Assembly (NCBI RefSeq): GCF_014646695.1
Contig: NZ_BMNT01000009.1
Coordinates: 43,826 to 107,825 of the forward strand
Length of the DNA: 64,000 nt
From: Sphaerisporangium melleum
GTDB taxonomy: Bacteria; Actinomycetota; Actinomycetes; Streptosporangiales; Streptosporangiaceae
Reading direction: 5' to 3'
The notes under the pieces were generated by a model, which worked only from the letters and a program-made list of their open reading frames with translations, was not told the origin of the DNA and searched no databases. Positions 43,754-52,071 of the stretch are shown one piece after another; the first letter of the stretch is position 1; every line of letters begins with the position of its first letter. Made by a program: the position numbers and the translations under genes.

Positions 43754-45372
43754 GCTGGACCTCCTGTTGGCACTCCGAGTGGGCGGAGTTTCTCGTCCAG
43801 GTCGCGGACGAAGGCGTTCCCCGCCCAGGGGGTCAGACGTTGTCTGGTCTTCTGGATGGCGTCGACGAGTCGGAGGGAGGTGTGCCGGGCCGTCAGCTCG
43901 GCAGCGTTGGCGATCTTCTCTGCCGCCGCGGCTATCTCGCGTTTCTGTACCAAGGCGGATGCGAGTTCCAGCGTGACGAAAGCCCGGGTCCTGGTGTACG
44001 CACTTCCCACCTCCGCGAGTGTTCTCGTGGAAATACTGAGCGCCTGGTCCGCACGCTTGAGGGCGACCAGGCAGTATCCGGCGTTCCGCTGCACGTGGGC
44101 GGGGGTGCACCAGTACAGATGCGGGGGATCCGCTTCGGTGCGAGAGGCGGCCGCGTCGTCGTAGGCGCGGTCGAGGGCACGCAGTCCGTCCTCGCCTCTG
44201 CCGGCGTCGGCCAGTGCCCGTGAGAGTGCCAACGAGGTCGCGGCCCGCTGGAGCCTGCTCGGTGACTCCTTCACCCAAGCCAGAGCGGCGTACGAGTGGT
44301 CGAGAGCGACGGTCGCCTTTCCCTGGTAGCCATAGGTGAGCGACAGGCAGTCGTGGGCATGGGCGAGCAGCGTCGGATCGCCCAGCTCGTACGCCGCCTC
44401 CAACCCTTGCCGGTACCAACTAATGGCTCCCGCGTAGTCGAGCAGGTCATATCGCAGCCAGCCGCCGAGATGGCTCACCGCCCAGCATGCGGCGAGAATC
44501 CGGTCCCTGAGTGCGGACGGCGGAGAACCGTGCCGTAGCAGCCGGACCAGTAGGTCACGCTGAGCATCGACCACGGGAAGCAGCCTGGTCGGCCCGTACA
44601 TCTCGTCCAGTTGCCAGCAGTGGGCGATGAGTTTTTCGATGCTGGTCACGGTCTGGGAATCGACGCGGCTGACGCCTCTGATGACGTTCGCCAGGCGGGT
44701 CTCCTCGTCCGGGGTGAGGTGGCGGAGCAGGCGGAGGGCGGGGATGCCGCCCAGGACCACGGCCAGTTCGAAGAGCAGTTCGCGTCGCTGCACATCGGCC
44801 TCCTCGGCGGTGAGGGCACGGAACAGGGCGACGCAGTCCGATGGACCGGCCATGACCGAGGTCTCGGTCACGGCCGGAGTCTTCACCTCCACCGGGCCGC
44901 CTGCGCCGGTCGTTTCCATGCTGACACGCGAGGTTTCCGGCATGACGGACTTGAGGTGGATGAGCTGGCAGGGGTCGAGGTGACGGTAATCGATGGCGTC
45001 GAGCAGCTCGCGGTCGTACGGGCTGTAGGTGGCGTATGCCTGCTCGGTCACCAGGCGTCGAGCGGTGGTCTTGTAGATGCGGGCGAGCAGATCGAGGACA
45101 CGTGGTGAGGGGCGGCGCCTGCTCTGCGGCCAGGCCTCCAGGTCGTACAGCCGGGCGGTGCGCATCGAGGCCGTTCCCGCCGGGTCGAGGTCGTTGAATG
45201 CGGCCACGACCTGGGCGGCGGTGAGCCCATGGGCGTACCGGTGAAGAAGCAGCGGACTGTCGTGCAGGTCGAGGGCCAGGACGTCGGCGATCTGCTCGTA
45301 CGTGAAACCCTTGGCGCGCAGCTCGCGCCCGCGCTCGCCGCAGGAGAGCAGGACACGGTGCCCTTCGGTCAC
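43750..45372 (-). CDS. Helix-turn-helix/TPR regulator
   Basis: A 540-residue protein of the large actinomycete HTH-TPR family. The N-terminal part resembles an HTH (RAKGFTYEQIADVLALDLHD) plus a second DNA-binding-like stretch (RRPSPRVLDLLARIYKTTA). The C-terminal 340 residues are TPR-like: LAHAHDCLSLTYGYQGKATV, LQRAATSLALSRALADAG, YCLVALKRADQALSISTRTL. The GTG at 45372 follows GAGGAGG; the upstream frame is shadow. It heads the operon with the 68-residue protein, the ATPase and the TOPRIM gene, so it may regulate or sense for them. Divergent from the anti-sigma-like ATPase. Confidence 0.8.
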   Translation of the reverse strand: MTEGHRVLLSCGERGRELRAKGFTYEQIADVLALDLHDSPLLLHRYAHGLTAAQVVAAFNDLDPAGTASMRTARLYDLEAWPQSRRRPSPRVLDLLARIYKTTARRLVTEQAYATYSPYDRELLDAIDYRHLDPCQLIHLKSVMPETSRVSMETTGAGGPVEVKTPAVTETSVMAGPSDCVALFRALTAEEADVQRRELLFELAVVLGGIPALRLLRHLTPDEETRLANVIRGVSRVDSQTVTSIEKLIAHCWQLDEMYGPTRLLPVVDAQRDLLVRLLRHGSPPSALRDRILAACWAVSHLGGWLRYDLLDYAGAISWYRQGLEAAYELGDPTLLAHAHDCLSLTYGYQGKATVALDHSYAALAWVKESPSRLQRAATSLALSRALADAGRGEDGLRALDRAYDDAAASRTEADPPHLYWCTPAHVQRNAGYCLVALKRADQALSISTRTLAEVGSAYTRTRAFVTLELASALVQKREIAAAAEKIANAAELTARHTSLRLVDAIQKTRQRLTPWAGNAFVRDLDEKLRPLGVPTGGPA

Positions 45373-45694
45373 GATCGGCCTCCTCACATCGCCACCGGCC
45401 CGAGCGGCCGCATGGCGGTAGCCCCGCACGGACCCCCGAACAGGCGTTCGCCACACCCCATACTTTACTCACTCTTCGCACTCAGATGGTCACTGTGGAT
45501 GACGTCTGTGGGGTCATGGCCATCCGGGTCTGATGGTCCTTCCGCGCGTCGCGGAACGCGGACGAGCAGGTGGCGGATGTCGCCGGAGGAGTCGTCAGGC
45601 GTGACGGCGTGGGGGGCGGCGGCCGAGGTCGGCAGGACGACAGTACTTCTCGGCGCGGGAGGAGCCCGCGATCGAACGGAAGGAGCCGACCGCC
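45373..45694. other. Divergent promoter region of the TPR regulator and HATPase gene
   Basis: A moderately A/T-rich patch near 45440-45500 (with CATACTTTACTCACTC) probably contains the promoters. GGAAGGAG before 45695 is the ribosome-binding site of the plus-strand gene. No gene or RNA seen. Confidence 0.4.
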
Positions 45695-46267
45695 ATGACC
45701 GATCCCTTCGCCGGCGTCACGACCGCTTCCCCCGCCGTGAAGGCGGTCGTGGAGCCGACGGATCGCGCACAGTCGACCAGGCCGGACGACCGGCTCGTAC
45801 CGAGTCGCACGATGGCATGGCGCCGCGCGTTCACCGGGGTGACCGAGGACGCGCCCAAGGCGCGTGCGTTCGTCCGCTGCCTGCTGGCCGGTACGCGGTG
45901 GGTGGAGGAGGTCGAGTTCGCCACGGCCGAGCTGGTGAACAACGCCTTGTTGCACAGTCGCTCCGGCCGTCCCGGCGGCTATTTCGTCGTCGAGGTCACC
46001 CGGCGTCCGCGACGGGTGCGCGTCGGCGTGTACGACCTGGGCGGAAGCGGTGCGCCGCGCCTCCCGGTGGCGTCCGGTGGCGCGGAGTACGGAGACCGGC
46101 TCGCGTTCGGGGACGACGATGCGGCGGAGCCGGGGGCCGGGTGCGATCTGCTGGAAAACGGACGCGGCCTGCTCGCCCTGTCCCGCATGGCCACGAGGAT
46201 CGGCTACCGGGGCGACCCGGTCACCGGGCACCACGTATGGGCGCTGTTCACCGACTCCCGGACATGA
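45695..46267 (+). CDS. Anti-sigma-like HATPase_c_2 ATP-binding protein
   Basis: A 190-residue protein with a single GHKL ATPase domain. N-box ELVNNALLHSRS, G1 region VYDLGGSGAP, and G2 ENGRGLLALSRMATRIGYRG are seen. Such proteins (RsbW/SpoIIAB-like) in actinomycetes accompany XRE-DUF397 or TPR regulators and may act as serine kinases or anti-sigma factors. It is divergent from the TPR-ATPase operon, so control of that operon is a possibility. ATG follows GGAAGGAG. Confidence 0.88.
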   Translation: MTDPFAGVTTASPAVKAVVEPTDRAQSTRPDDRLVPSRTMAWRRAFTGVTEDAPKARAFVRCLLAGTRWVEEVEFATAELVNNALLHSRSGRPGGYFVVEVTRRPRRVRVGVYDLGGSGAPRLPVASGGAEYGDRLAFGDDDAAEPGAGCDLLENGRGLLALSRMATRIGYRGDPVTGHHVWALFTDSRT

Positions 46268-46278
46268 CCTGGTGCCGC

Positions 46279-46680
46279 GACCGGAGAGGTTCGCCGGATC
46301 CGCGCCGTAAGGGGGCGCCGGCAATCGCCGTACACCGTCCCGCCGACGCGGCGCCGACGGGAGAGCCAACCAGACGGACGAGAAAAGGACCGCGCACAGG
46401 TAAGCCCCACAACACCAGGAGAACCCGGTGCGTGCCGGAGCCGGGTCCGCACCGTAAGGCGGCGCCGGGATTCGCCGTACCCCGTCCCGCCGACGCGGCG
46501 CCGACGGGAGAGCCAACCAGACGGACGAGGAAAGGACCAGGCGCAGGTAGGCACCACAACGCCAGGAGAACCCGCAGCGCCAGGAGAACCCGGCGCCTGC
46601 CGGAGCCAAGCCCGCGCCGTAAGAAGGGCGCCGGGATTCGCCGTACACCCTCCCCGCCGACGCGGCGGAGGTGGGAGGGG
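46279..46680. repeat. Tandem copies of a ~150-bp repeat
   Basis: Three copies lie head to tail between the HATPase gene and the CoxG-like gene: about 46279-46428, 46429-46595 and 46596-46680 (partial). Core sequence CCGCCGACGCGGCG occurs in each; copies 1 and 2 are 147 bp apart, copies 2 and 3 are 167 bp apart because of an internal 18-bp duplication (GCCAGGAGAACCCG). A fourth copy is at 49778-49891. Reading frames within the copies repeat short peptides, but the copies are best seen as noncoding. Confidence 0.8.
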
Positions 46681-46698
46681 CGACCGGACGGATGAGCG

Positions 46699-47931
46699 CT
46701 AGCGGCGGGTGAGGGTGCGGCGGATGAGCCAGATGGTGACGATGACGGCGGCCAGGGCGGCGACCGCGGGGGCGACGCGCTTGAGCACCGGGACGCCGGC
46801 GATCTCCAGCAGGTCGAGGGCCTCCTCCTCGGCCGTGCGGGACGTACGGAAGGTCCCGGCCGGGTGCATCTCGCGGCCTTCGGCCTTCTCGGCGTACTCG
46901 CGATCGTAAGCGTCCGGCACCGCTGTCAGGTGCCGCGTACCCGACCGCCGCTCCGAATCCTGCGACTCCTCCGCGACTTCCGGCTTCCCAGTGACCCCGG
47001 GCTCCCCCGCAACATCGGGCTTCCCCGCGACTTCGGGCTTCCCCGCGACTTCGGGCTTCCCCGCGACCCCGGGCTCCTCGGCGACCGCCGGCTCCTGAGG
47101 GACGGCGCGCTGCTCCGGGACGGGCACCTGAGCGGGGACGGTTGTCCGCTCGGACGCGGCCGGCTGCCCTGCGGTTTCCGGTTCCCCGCCTTCCACGGGG
47201 ACGATCAGTTCGGCCGGCTCTTCCGCATCCGACCCGGCCAGGGATGGCTCGGGCTGGTTGAACGGGGTCGGGGCGGGCTCCTCCGCCAGCTCCGCCGAAG
47301 CTTCGACCGAGGCCACCGGTTCGACGGCAGGGGTGTCCGCTGGTTCCGCTGAAAGGGTGCCCACCGGCTCGGTAGCGGGGGTTCCCGCGGGTCCGGGCGG
47401 AAGGGGGCTTGCGGGCTGAGGGGTGGGGGTGGTTTTGGAAGCTGTGGTGGCATCGGTCGCCGGTTCGGCGGGGGTGGCGGGGGGTTCATGGAGGAGGGTG
47501 GCGAGGTTGGCGGCGAAGCGGTCGAGGAGTTTGGCGCCGACCTCGGCCATCACCCCGCGCCCGAACTGCGCGGGCCGGCCGGTCACGTTGAAGGAGGTCT
47601 CGACCTTGACCCGCGTCTGGGCGCCTTCCCCGGTCAAGGTGGCGGCCACGGTGGCGCTCGCCGTGCCGGTACCACGCGCCTCCTTGCCGGACGCCTTGAG
47701 GGTGAGCGTGTGCGCGTCCTTGTCGACCGATTCGAAGCTCGCCCGGCCTCGGTAGGTCACCGTGATCGGTCCGACCTTCACCTTCATCCGGCCGGTGAAG
47801 GCGTCGCCCTCGGCGCTGTCGAGCGCGGCGCCGGGCAGGCAGGGCGCCACCCGCTCGACGTCGAGGAGCACCGTCCAGGCCTGTTCGAGGGGGACGGGAA
47901 CCGTGAACTCGTGCTCGAACCGCATCGCCAT
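46699..47931 (-). CDS. CoxG-like SRPBCC membrane protein with repeat linker
   Basis: A 410-residue protein. The N-terminal SRPBCC domain (about 1-150) is the CoxG/START type: FEHEFTVPVPLEQAWTVLLD, VERVAPCLPGAALD and GRPAQFGRGVMAEVGAKLLD. A linker of about 200 residues is rich in Pro/Glu/Val and ends in five 6-residue repeats from the 18-bp DNA repeat. A transmembrane helix (VAPAVAALAAVIVTIWLIRR) anchors the C-terminus. CoxG homologues recruit or assemble molybdenum hydroxylases at membranes, so a link to the coxSLM operon at 30-34 kb is reasonable but not shown. ATG at 47931 has GAGGAG upstream. Confidence 0.85.
   Translation of the reverse strand: MAMRFEHEFTVPVPLEQAWTVLLDVERVAPCLPGAALDSAEGDAFTGRMKVKVGPITVTYRGRASFESVDKDAHTLTLKASGKEARGTGTASATVAATLTGEGAQTRVKVETSFNVTGRPAQFGRGVMAEVGAKLLDRFAANLATLLHEPPATPAEPATDATTASKTTPTPQPASPLPPGPAGTPATEPVGTLSAEPADTPAVEPVASVEASAELAEEPAPTPFNQPEPSLAGSDAEEPAELIVPVEGGEPETAGQPAASERTTVPAQVPVPEQRAVPQEPAVAEEPGVAGKPEVAGKPEVAGKPDVAGEPGVTGKPEVAEESQDSERRSGTRHLTAVPDAYDREYAEKAEGREMHPAGTFRTSRTAEEEALDLLEIAGVPVLKRVAPAVAALAAVIVTIWLIRRTLTRR
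46991..47080 (-). repeat. Five 18-bp tandem repeats within the CoxG-like gene
   Basis: Five units of 18 bp, such as GCGACTTCGGGCTTCCCC, give the six-residue repeat VAGKPE on the coding strand. The middle three are nearly identical. The array sits in the Pro/Glu linker before the transmembrane helix. Confidence 0.85.
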
Positions 47932-48084
47932 CGACCCGCTCCTCTTCCAGATGCCGTCTAGCCTCCGGTGCCGGCGAGACGGCACTTTGTCGCTCTCGCG
48001 CCATTATGACCGCGCACACCCCCATGACTACCCCGGTGATTAACCATGCATCGCCCGGTCCCACCCCTGCCCGAATCTCGACAT

Positions 48085-48121
48085 CCACTACATCCGGCCC
48101 GTCTCGGGCGGGATGTAGTGG
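48085..48121 (-). terminator. 37-bp hairpin after the sigma/anti-sigma operon
   Basis: CCACTACATCC pairs with GGATGTAGTGG, and inside it GCCCG pairs with CGGGC around a TCT loop, with one G-G mismatch between the two stems. It is 55 bases beyond the stop codon of the membrane-partner gene. Confidence 0.7.
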
Positions 48122-48175
48122 CGCACCGGTCACCCGGTGTTCGAGGGACGGCGGTCCGGGCAGGCCGGACGCGGC

Positions 48176-49000
48176 TCAGGGGCGTGTCCCGGGAGTCGAC
48201 CGCTCTGTTCCCTTGCGTACGGAGGGGGTGACGGTCGTGGTCGGCGTCGGGAACGCGGGGGCGTCCAGGTCGGCTCGGTCGTAGATTCCGATGGCCCACC
48301 GTCCTGGCCGTGGCCCCAGTTCGGCGGCCAGCTTCTCCAGATACCCCGGCTTCAGCAGCACCGCGGGGAGGTACTCGCCGTCGCAGCGGCCGGTGGATTC
48401 GTCCGCCACCACGCAGCCGTCGTAAGAGCTGCCTGCCCTGCCCCTCCGGCCTTCGGCGATCGGTGTGTCGGCGGGGAACACCCAGACGTGCATCCGCTGT
48501 GGCCGGGTCAGCCAGTCGTCGACGATGGACAGCCTGTCGAACATCGTGGTGAACCCGCCAGGGCTGCACCTGGTCAGGCCGGCTCCGCCGTTCGGCGAGG
48601 TGACCGCGACCCAGGCCCGCGGGTCCGCGCAGACGACCGTGAGCGAGGTGAACGGGCTGACCGGCCGGAACGTGATCGTGGCTCCGGTCACCATGGTGTC
48701 GAACACCGCCGTCTTGATCAACGGAGCGTCCACCTCGTTCCTCGGCGGAAGCCCGCCCGGCGGCGCGATGGTCGCGTGCGTCGCCTGCGTCACCGGCCCT
48801 TGATCCAGCGTGGCCAGGTTCGCACCGGGTCCGGCGAGCAGCACGGCAGCGACCGCCACGGCGGTCACGGCGAGGGCGACCCCGGCGGTCCTGCGGCGCC
48901 GGATCCGCCGGCCGCGCCGGACGATGCCGGGCACGTCCGGGTGATCGGCTCGTACTCCCTCGGAGAGCGCCGCGCGGAGGTCCTCTTCGGTGAAGGTCAT
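48176..49000 (-). CDS. Membrane partner of the SigE-type sigma factor (putative anti-sigma)
   Basis: A 274-residue protein with a short cytoplasmic N-terminus (MTFTEEDLRAALSEGVRADH), one transmembrane helix at about 37-57 preceded by RRGRRIRRRR, and a large extracytoplasmic part with Cys residues (VVCADP, TRCSPGGF, GRCDGEY) that may form disulfides. This layout suits an anti-sigma or regulatory partner, though no classic zinc-binding motif is visible. The ATG overlaps the sigma gene's stop codon (ATGA), so expression is coupled. Confidence 0.75.
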   Translation of the reverse strand: MTFTEEDLRAALSEGVRADHPDVPGIVRRGRRIRRRRTAGVALAVTAVAVAAVLLAGPGANLATLDQGPVTQATHATIAPPGGLPPRNEVDAPLIKTAVFDTMVTGATITFRPVSPFTSLTVVCADPRAWVAVTSPNGGAGLTRCSPGGFTTMFDRLSIVDDWLTRPQRMHVWVFPADTPIAEGRRGRAGSSYDGCVVADESTGRCDGEYLPAVLLKPGYLEKLAAELGPRPGRWAIGIYDRADLDAPAFPTPTTTVTPSVRKGTERSTPGTRP

Positions 49001-49491
49001 CGTCCTACTCCCTTCAGATGCGTTCCCGACTGCACACGAAGCCGCTTCAGAGCCCGGCTGAGCTGGGCCTTCACCGTGCCGACCGTGCAGCCGAGCACGT
49101 CGGCGCACTGGACGAGGGTGAGGTCCTCGAAGTAGTGCAGGACGATGACGGCCCGCTGCTGCCGGGTCAGGTCCTTCATCGCCGCGAGGAGCGCGTGCCT
49201 GCTGCCGACCTCGTCGGCGTGGTCGGCGGTGCCGGGGCGTTCGGGCAGATCGTCCGCCGGGACCTCCTGGTGGCGCCATTTCCTCCGCCACCAGGAGGCG
49301 TGGGTGTTGACGATGATCCGGCGCACGTACGGGTCGGGGTCGCCCTCGATGCGGCGCCAGGCCACCCATGCCTTGGCGAGCGCCGTCTGGACGAGGTCCT
49401 CGGCGCTCGCCCGGTCGCCGGTGAGGAGGTAGGCCGCGTGTCGCAGCCGCCCATAGCGCGCCGACACGTAGTCGTCGAATCCGCCCTGCAT
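48997..49491 (-). CDS. SigE-family RNA polymerase sigma factor
   Basis: A 164-residue ECF-type sigma factor of the SigE (SCO-type) family. Region 2 is RLRHAAYLLTGDRASAEDLV followed by QTALAKAWVAWRRIEGDPDP; region 4 is LTLVQCADVLGCTVGTVKAQ with the helix LSRALKRLR. Such factors respond to envelope or other stress. The ATG at 49491 is the start used: GGAG is seven bases upstream. Stop codon overlaps its membrane partner's start. Confidence 0.93.
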   Translation of the reverse strand: MQGGFDDYVSARYGRLRHAAYLLTGDRASAEDLVQTALAKAWVAWRRIEGDPDPYVRRIIVNTHASWWRRKWRHQEVPADDLPERPGTADHADEVGSRHALLAAMKDLTRQQRAVIVLHYFEDLTLVQCADVLGCTVGTVKAQLSRALKRLRVQSGTHLKGVGR

Positions 49492-49777
49492 CCATGGTCT
49501 CCGTCCGGAAGGTCTCACTGTCCCTTACTCGGTGGGCCACCGATTCGGATGACGGGACCGATGGAGCCATTCCACGGCGAGGCGTTCGCGGTACTTCGTG
49601 GCGCAGCGCCGACCAGGTGGGGAGCACGGTCACGGCGAGGATGAGCACGGCGCCAACGCCGGCGGCCGTGGCCCCGAACTCGAGATCACGGCAGCCCTCA
49701 AGCGCCACCTCGACTCCTCGCGATGACCCCGGAGCGCGTGGCCGCCGTCGTCACCCGAGGATGCGACGTGGCTCGGT

Positions 49778-49891
49778 GACCGGGAAGGTTCGCCGGGGCC
49801 GCGCCGTAGGACGGCGCCGGTGTTCGCCGTACCCATCCCACCGACGCGGCGCCCACGGGAGGAGCCATCGGACGGGCGGAAGAAGCAACCC
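49778..49891. repeat. Dispersed copy of the ~150-bp repeat
   Basis: It matches the first unit at 46279 from GACCGG through CGCCGTAC and ACGCGGCG to the end of the unit with about one in five bases changed. It is partial and more diverged than the tandem copies. Confidence 0.7.
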
Positions 49892-50071
49892 GGCCGCGCC
49901 GGAAGTTCGCCGCCTGAGTCGATGGCGGGATGGGCGAGGTCGGTCGCTGGTCCTTTCGCATTCGACCTGGTGCGATCGGACAAGACTTGGCCGGCGAATT
50001 TCCGGCGCAGGACACCAGCGGGACGGGGTAACGGGGCGGGCGATCCCTACCGTGTCACGGGGGACGGCGAG

Positions 50072-50097
50072 CGCCGGAACCGTCGGGGGTTCCGGCG
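50072..50097 (-). terminator. Hairpin terminator after phoD
   Basis: CGCCGGAACC and GGTTCCGGCG form a perfect 10-bp stem with a 6-base loop, 20 bases beyond the phoD stop codon. Confidence 0.65.
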
Positions 50098-50117
50098 AGC
50101 GCCGGGCGGGGGGTGGG

Positions 50118-51800
50118 TCAGGGGCGGTCGGTCTCCCAGGCGGTGGTGTCCTCCACGGTCATCTGGCGGGTGCGCATCAGGGCCGGGTCGAGGGGGCGCA
50201 GGTAGGTCTGCTGGACGCCGGGCACCCGGTCCTCGATGACGAAGGTGGCGCGGGTGTAGGCCTCGGAGCCGGGGACCTGGACCCGGGGGACCACCTTGAA
50301 GTCGGCGGTCATCCGATCGTGCTCGATCTTCGTCAGGACGTAGCCGCGCTGGTTGTTGTAGAACCTCAGGTGCGGGTTGATCGCGAGGAAGGGGTGGGTG
50401 GCCGGATCGGAGTCGGCGCCGTCGCCGCCGGTGCTGATCGAGGTGGCCACCAGCTCGGACCCGACCGTCGGGCCGGTCGGGTCGTCGTAGTCGAGCTTGA
50501 GGTCCGAGGCCCAGTGCGCGTGCACGTCGCCGGTCAGTACGACGGGGTTGCGCACCTCGGCGTCCACCCAGCCCTGGGTGATCCGCTGCCGGGAGGCGAC
50601 GTAGCCGTCCCAGGCGTCCATGCTGGTGACCTTGGCCGGCCCGGCGTCGTTGTCACGCTGGGCGAAGAAGACCTGCTGGCCGAGGATGTCCCACTGGGCC
50701 CGGGAGTCGCGGAAGCCCTTCAGCAGCCACCGCTCCTGCTCGGCCCCGGTGATGGAGCGCGCCGGGTCCACGGCGGCCGGGCAGTCGCGGTAGCCGTCCC
50801 CGCATCCCTGGTCGTCGCGGTACTGCCGGGTGTCGAGCATGTGGAAGGTGGCCATGCGGCCCCAGCGAACGCGCCGGTAGAGCTGCATGTCGACGCCGCG
50901 CGGGATGGAGGTGCGGCGCAGCGGCATGTTCTCGTAGTAGGCGCGGAACGCGGCCTCGCGGCGGGCCGGGAAGTCCGGCTGCGGGATCTCCGGCTTCTCG
51001 GGCACCTCGCCGGCCCAGTTGTTGTCGAGCTCGTGGTCGTCCCAGACGACCAGCCAGGGCGCGGCGGCGTGCGCGGCCTGCAGATCGAGGTCGGCCTTGT
51101 ACTGGGCGTGCCGCTGCCGGTAGCCGGCCAGCGTCTCGGTCTCGGGTCCCTCGTGGTCACGGACGTTGCCGCCGGGGATGGTGTAGGTGTTCTTGGTGTA
51201 TTCGTACTGGTAGTCGCCGAGGTGCAGGATCAGGTCGGGCCGCTCCTCGGCGAGCCGGCCGTACGAGGTGAAGTAGCCGTGCTCGTACTGCGCGCAGGAG
51301 ACGAACGCCATGGACAGCGCCCCGCCGTAGGACAGCAGGTGCGGCGCGGTCAGCGCCCGGCCGATCGGCGACACGTACGGGCCGACGCGGAAGCGGTACC
51401 AGTATTCGCGGGCCGAGGGCAGGCCGTCCACCTCGACGTGGACGCTGTGCCCCCACTCGGGGGCGGCCGTGGCGACGCCGGCGCGGACGACGCGGTGGCA
51501 GCGGTCGTCGGCGTAGACCTGCCACTGGACGGGGAACGGGCGGGCGGGCATGCCGCCCATGCCGTCCTCGGCGAGGGGCTGGACGGCCAGGCGGGTCCAG
51601 ATCACGAAGCCGCTGTGGTCGGGGTCGCCGGAGGCCACGCCGAGGGTGAACGGGTCGGCGCGCAGCCCTCTGCTCGCGAGGCTCTGCGCGGTCTCGGCGG
51701 TGGGGTCGGGATCGGCGAGGGCGGCGGACGCCGGGATGGTGGCGACCGCGCCGGCGGCCAGGCCGGTCACGAGGAACGATCGTCGGTCGAGGTGCGGCAT
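50118..51800 (-). CDS. phoD: Tat-exported PhoD-like alkaline phosphatase/phosphodiesterase
   Basis: A 560-residue secreted enzyme. The signal is twin-arginine (MPHLDRRSFLVTGLAAGAVA). The metal-centre motifs of PhoD are present: FVSCAQYEHGYFTSYGRLAE, LILHLGDYQYEY, VVWDDHELDNNWAG and VLTGDVHAHWASDLKLDYDD. PhoD enzymes hydrolyse phosphodiesters and phosphomonoesters, for example of teichoic acid; a teichoic-like polymer gene set lies next door. The upstream region has a CCGTTAACGG palindrome near 51863-51872; it could be a regulatory site but it is not a clear PHO box. ATG at 51800. Confidence 0.92.
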   Translation of the reverse strand: MPHLDRRSFLVTGLAAGAVATIPASAALADPDPTAETAQSLASRGLRADPFTLGVASGDPDHSGFVIWTRLAVQPLAEDGMGGMPARPFPVQWQVYADDRCHRVVRAGVATAAPEWGHSVHVEVDGLPSAREYWYRFRVGPYVSPIGRALTAPHLLSYGGALSMAFVSCAQYEHGYFTSYGRLAEERPDLILHLGDYQYEYTKNTYTIPGGNVRDHEGPETETLAGYRQRHAQYKADLDLQAAHAAAPWLVVWDDHELDNNWAGEVPEKPEIPQPDFPARREAAFRAYYENMPLRRTSIPRGVDMQLYRRVRWGRMATFHMLDTRQYRDDQGCGDGYRDCPAAVDPARSITGAEQERWLLKGFRDSRAQWDILGQQVFFAQRDNDAGPAKVTSMDAWDGYVASRQRITQGWVDAEVRNPVVLTGDVHAHWASDLKLDYDDPTGPTVGSELVATSISTGGDGADSDPATHPFLAINPHLRFYNNQRGYVLTKIEHDRMTADFKVVPRVQVPGSEAYTRATFVIEDRVPGVQQTYLRPLDPALMRTRQMTVEDTTAWETDRP

Positions 51801-52071
51801 GGATGGCTCCCGAGGGGGATCATTGCGTGACCCCCGCAGCCTTGCTGAGGATCATGACTGCGCCGTTAACGGAAATCGACCCGAAGAGGGCCACATGCAC
51901 CGTTAAATCTCGACATAGCTGACATGAGGGCCCGGCGTTGCCCGTCGTCTCCGGACGGGGCCGCGTCAAAGGTCGCGGCAAGGCCGGGTCAGCACTCCAC
52001 CGCGTACGGCGGCTCGGACACCGGGTCGGGAATACCGGGTTCAGGGTCAACGCCGACTCGGGAGACCAAGC

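Larger units (their letters stand above)
49492..50117. other. Intergenic region between sigma operon and phoD
   Basis: It contains a copy of the ~110-bp repeat (49778-49891), the phoD terminator, and the sigma promoter region. A minus-strand frame from 49708 encodes a hydrophobic stretch (GAVLILAVTVLPTWSALR) with GAGGAG before its GTG, possibly a remnant of a membrane gene, but it runs in the same frame as the sigma gene's shadow, so I do not call it. Confidence 0.45.

Noticed and set aside
45482-46648. Minus-strand frame with repeated VWLALPSAPRRRDGVRR-like peptides
   Set aside because: The peptides repeat because the DNA repeats; the frame also crosses the HATPase gene on the other strand and lacks a start with SD.
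49500-49708. Hydrophobic minus-strand frame from a GTG at 49708 with GAGGAG upstream
   Set aside because: A real remnant is possible, but the frame then runs through the sigma gene as a shadow, and the stretch is too short to identify.
51863-51872. PHO box upstream of phoD
   Set aside because: CCGTTAACGG is a palindrome, while actinomycete PHO boxes are 11-bp direct repeats; no good match was found.
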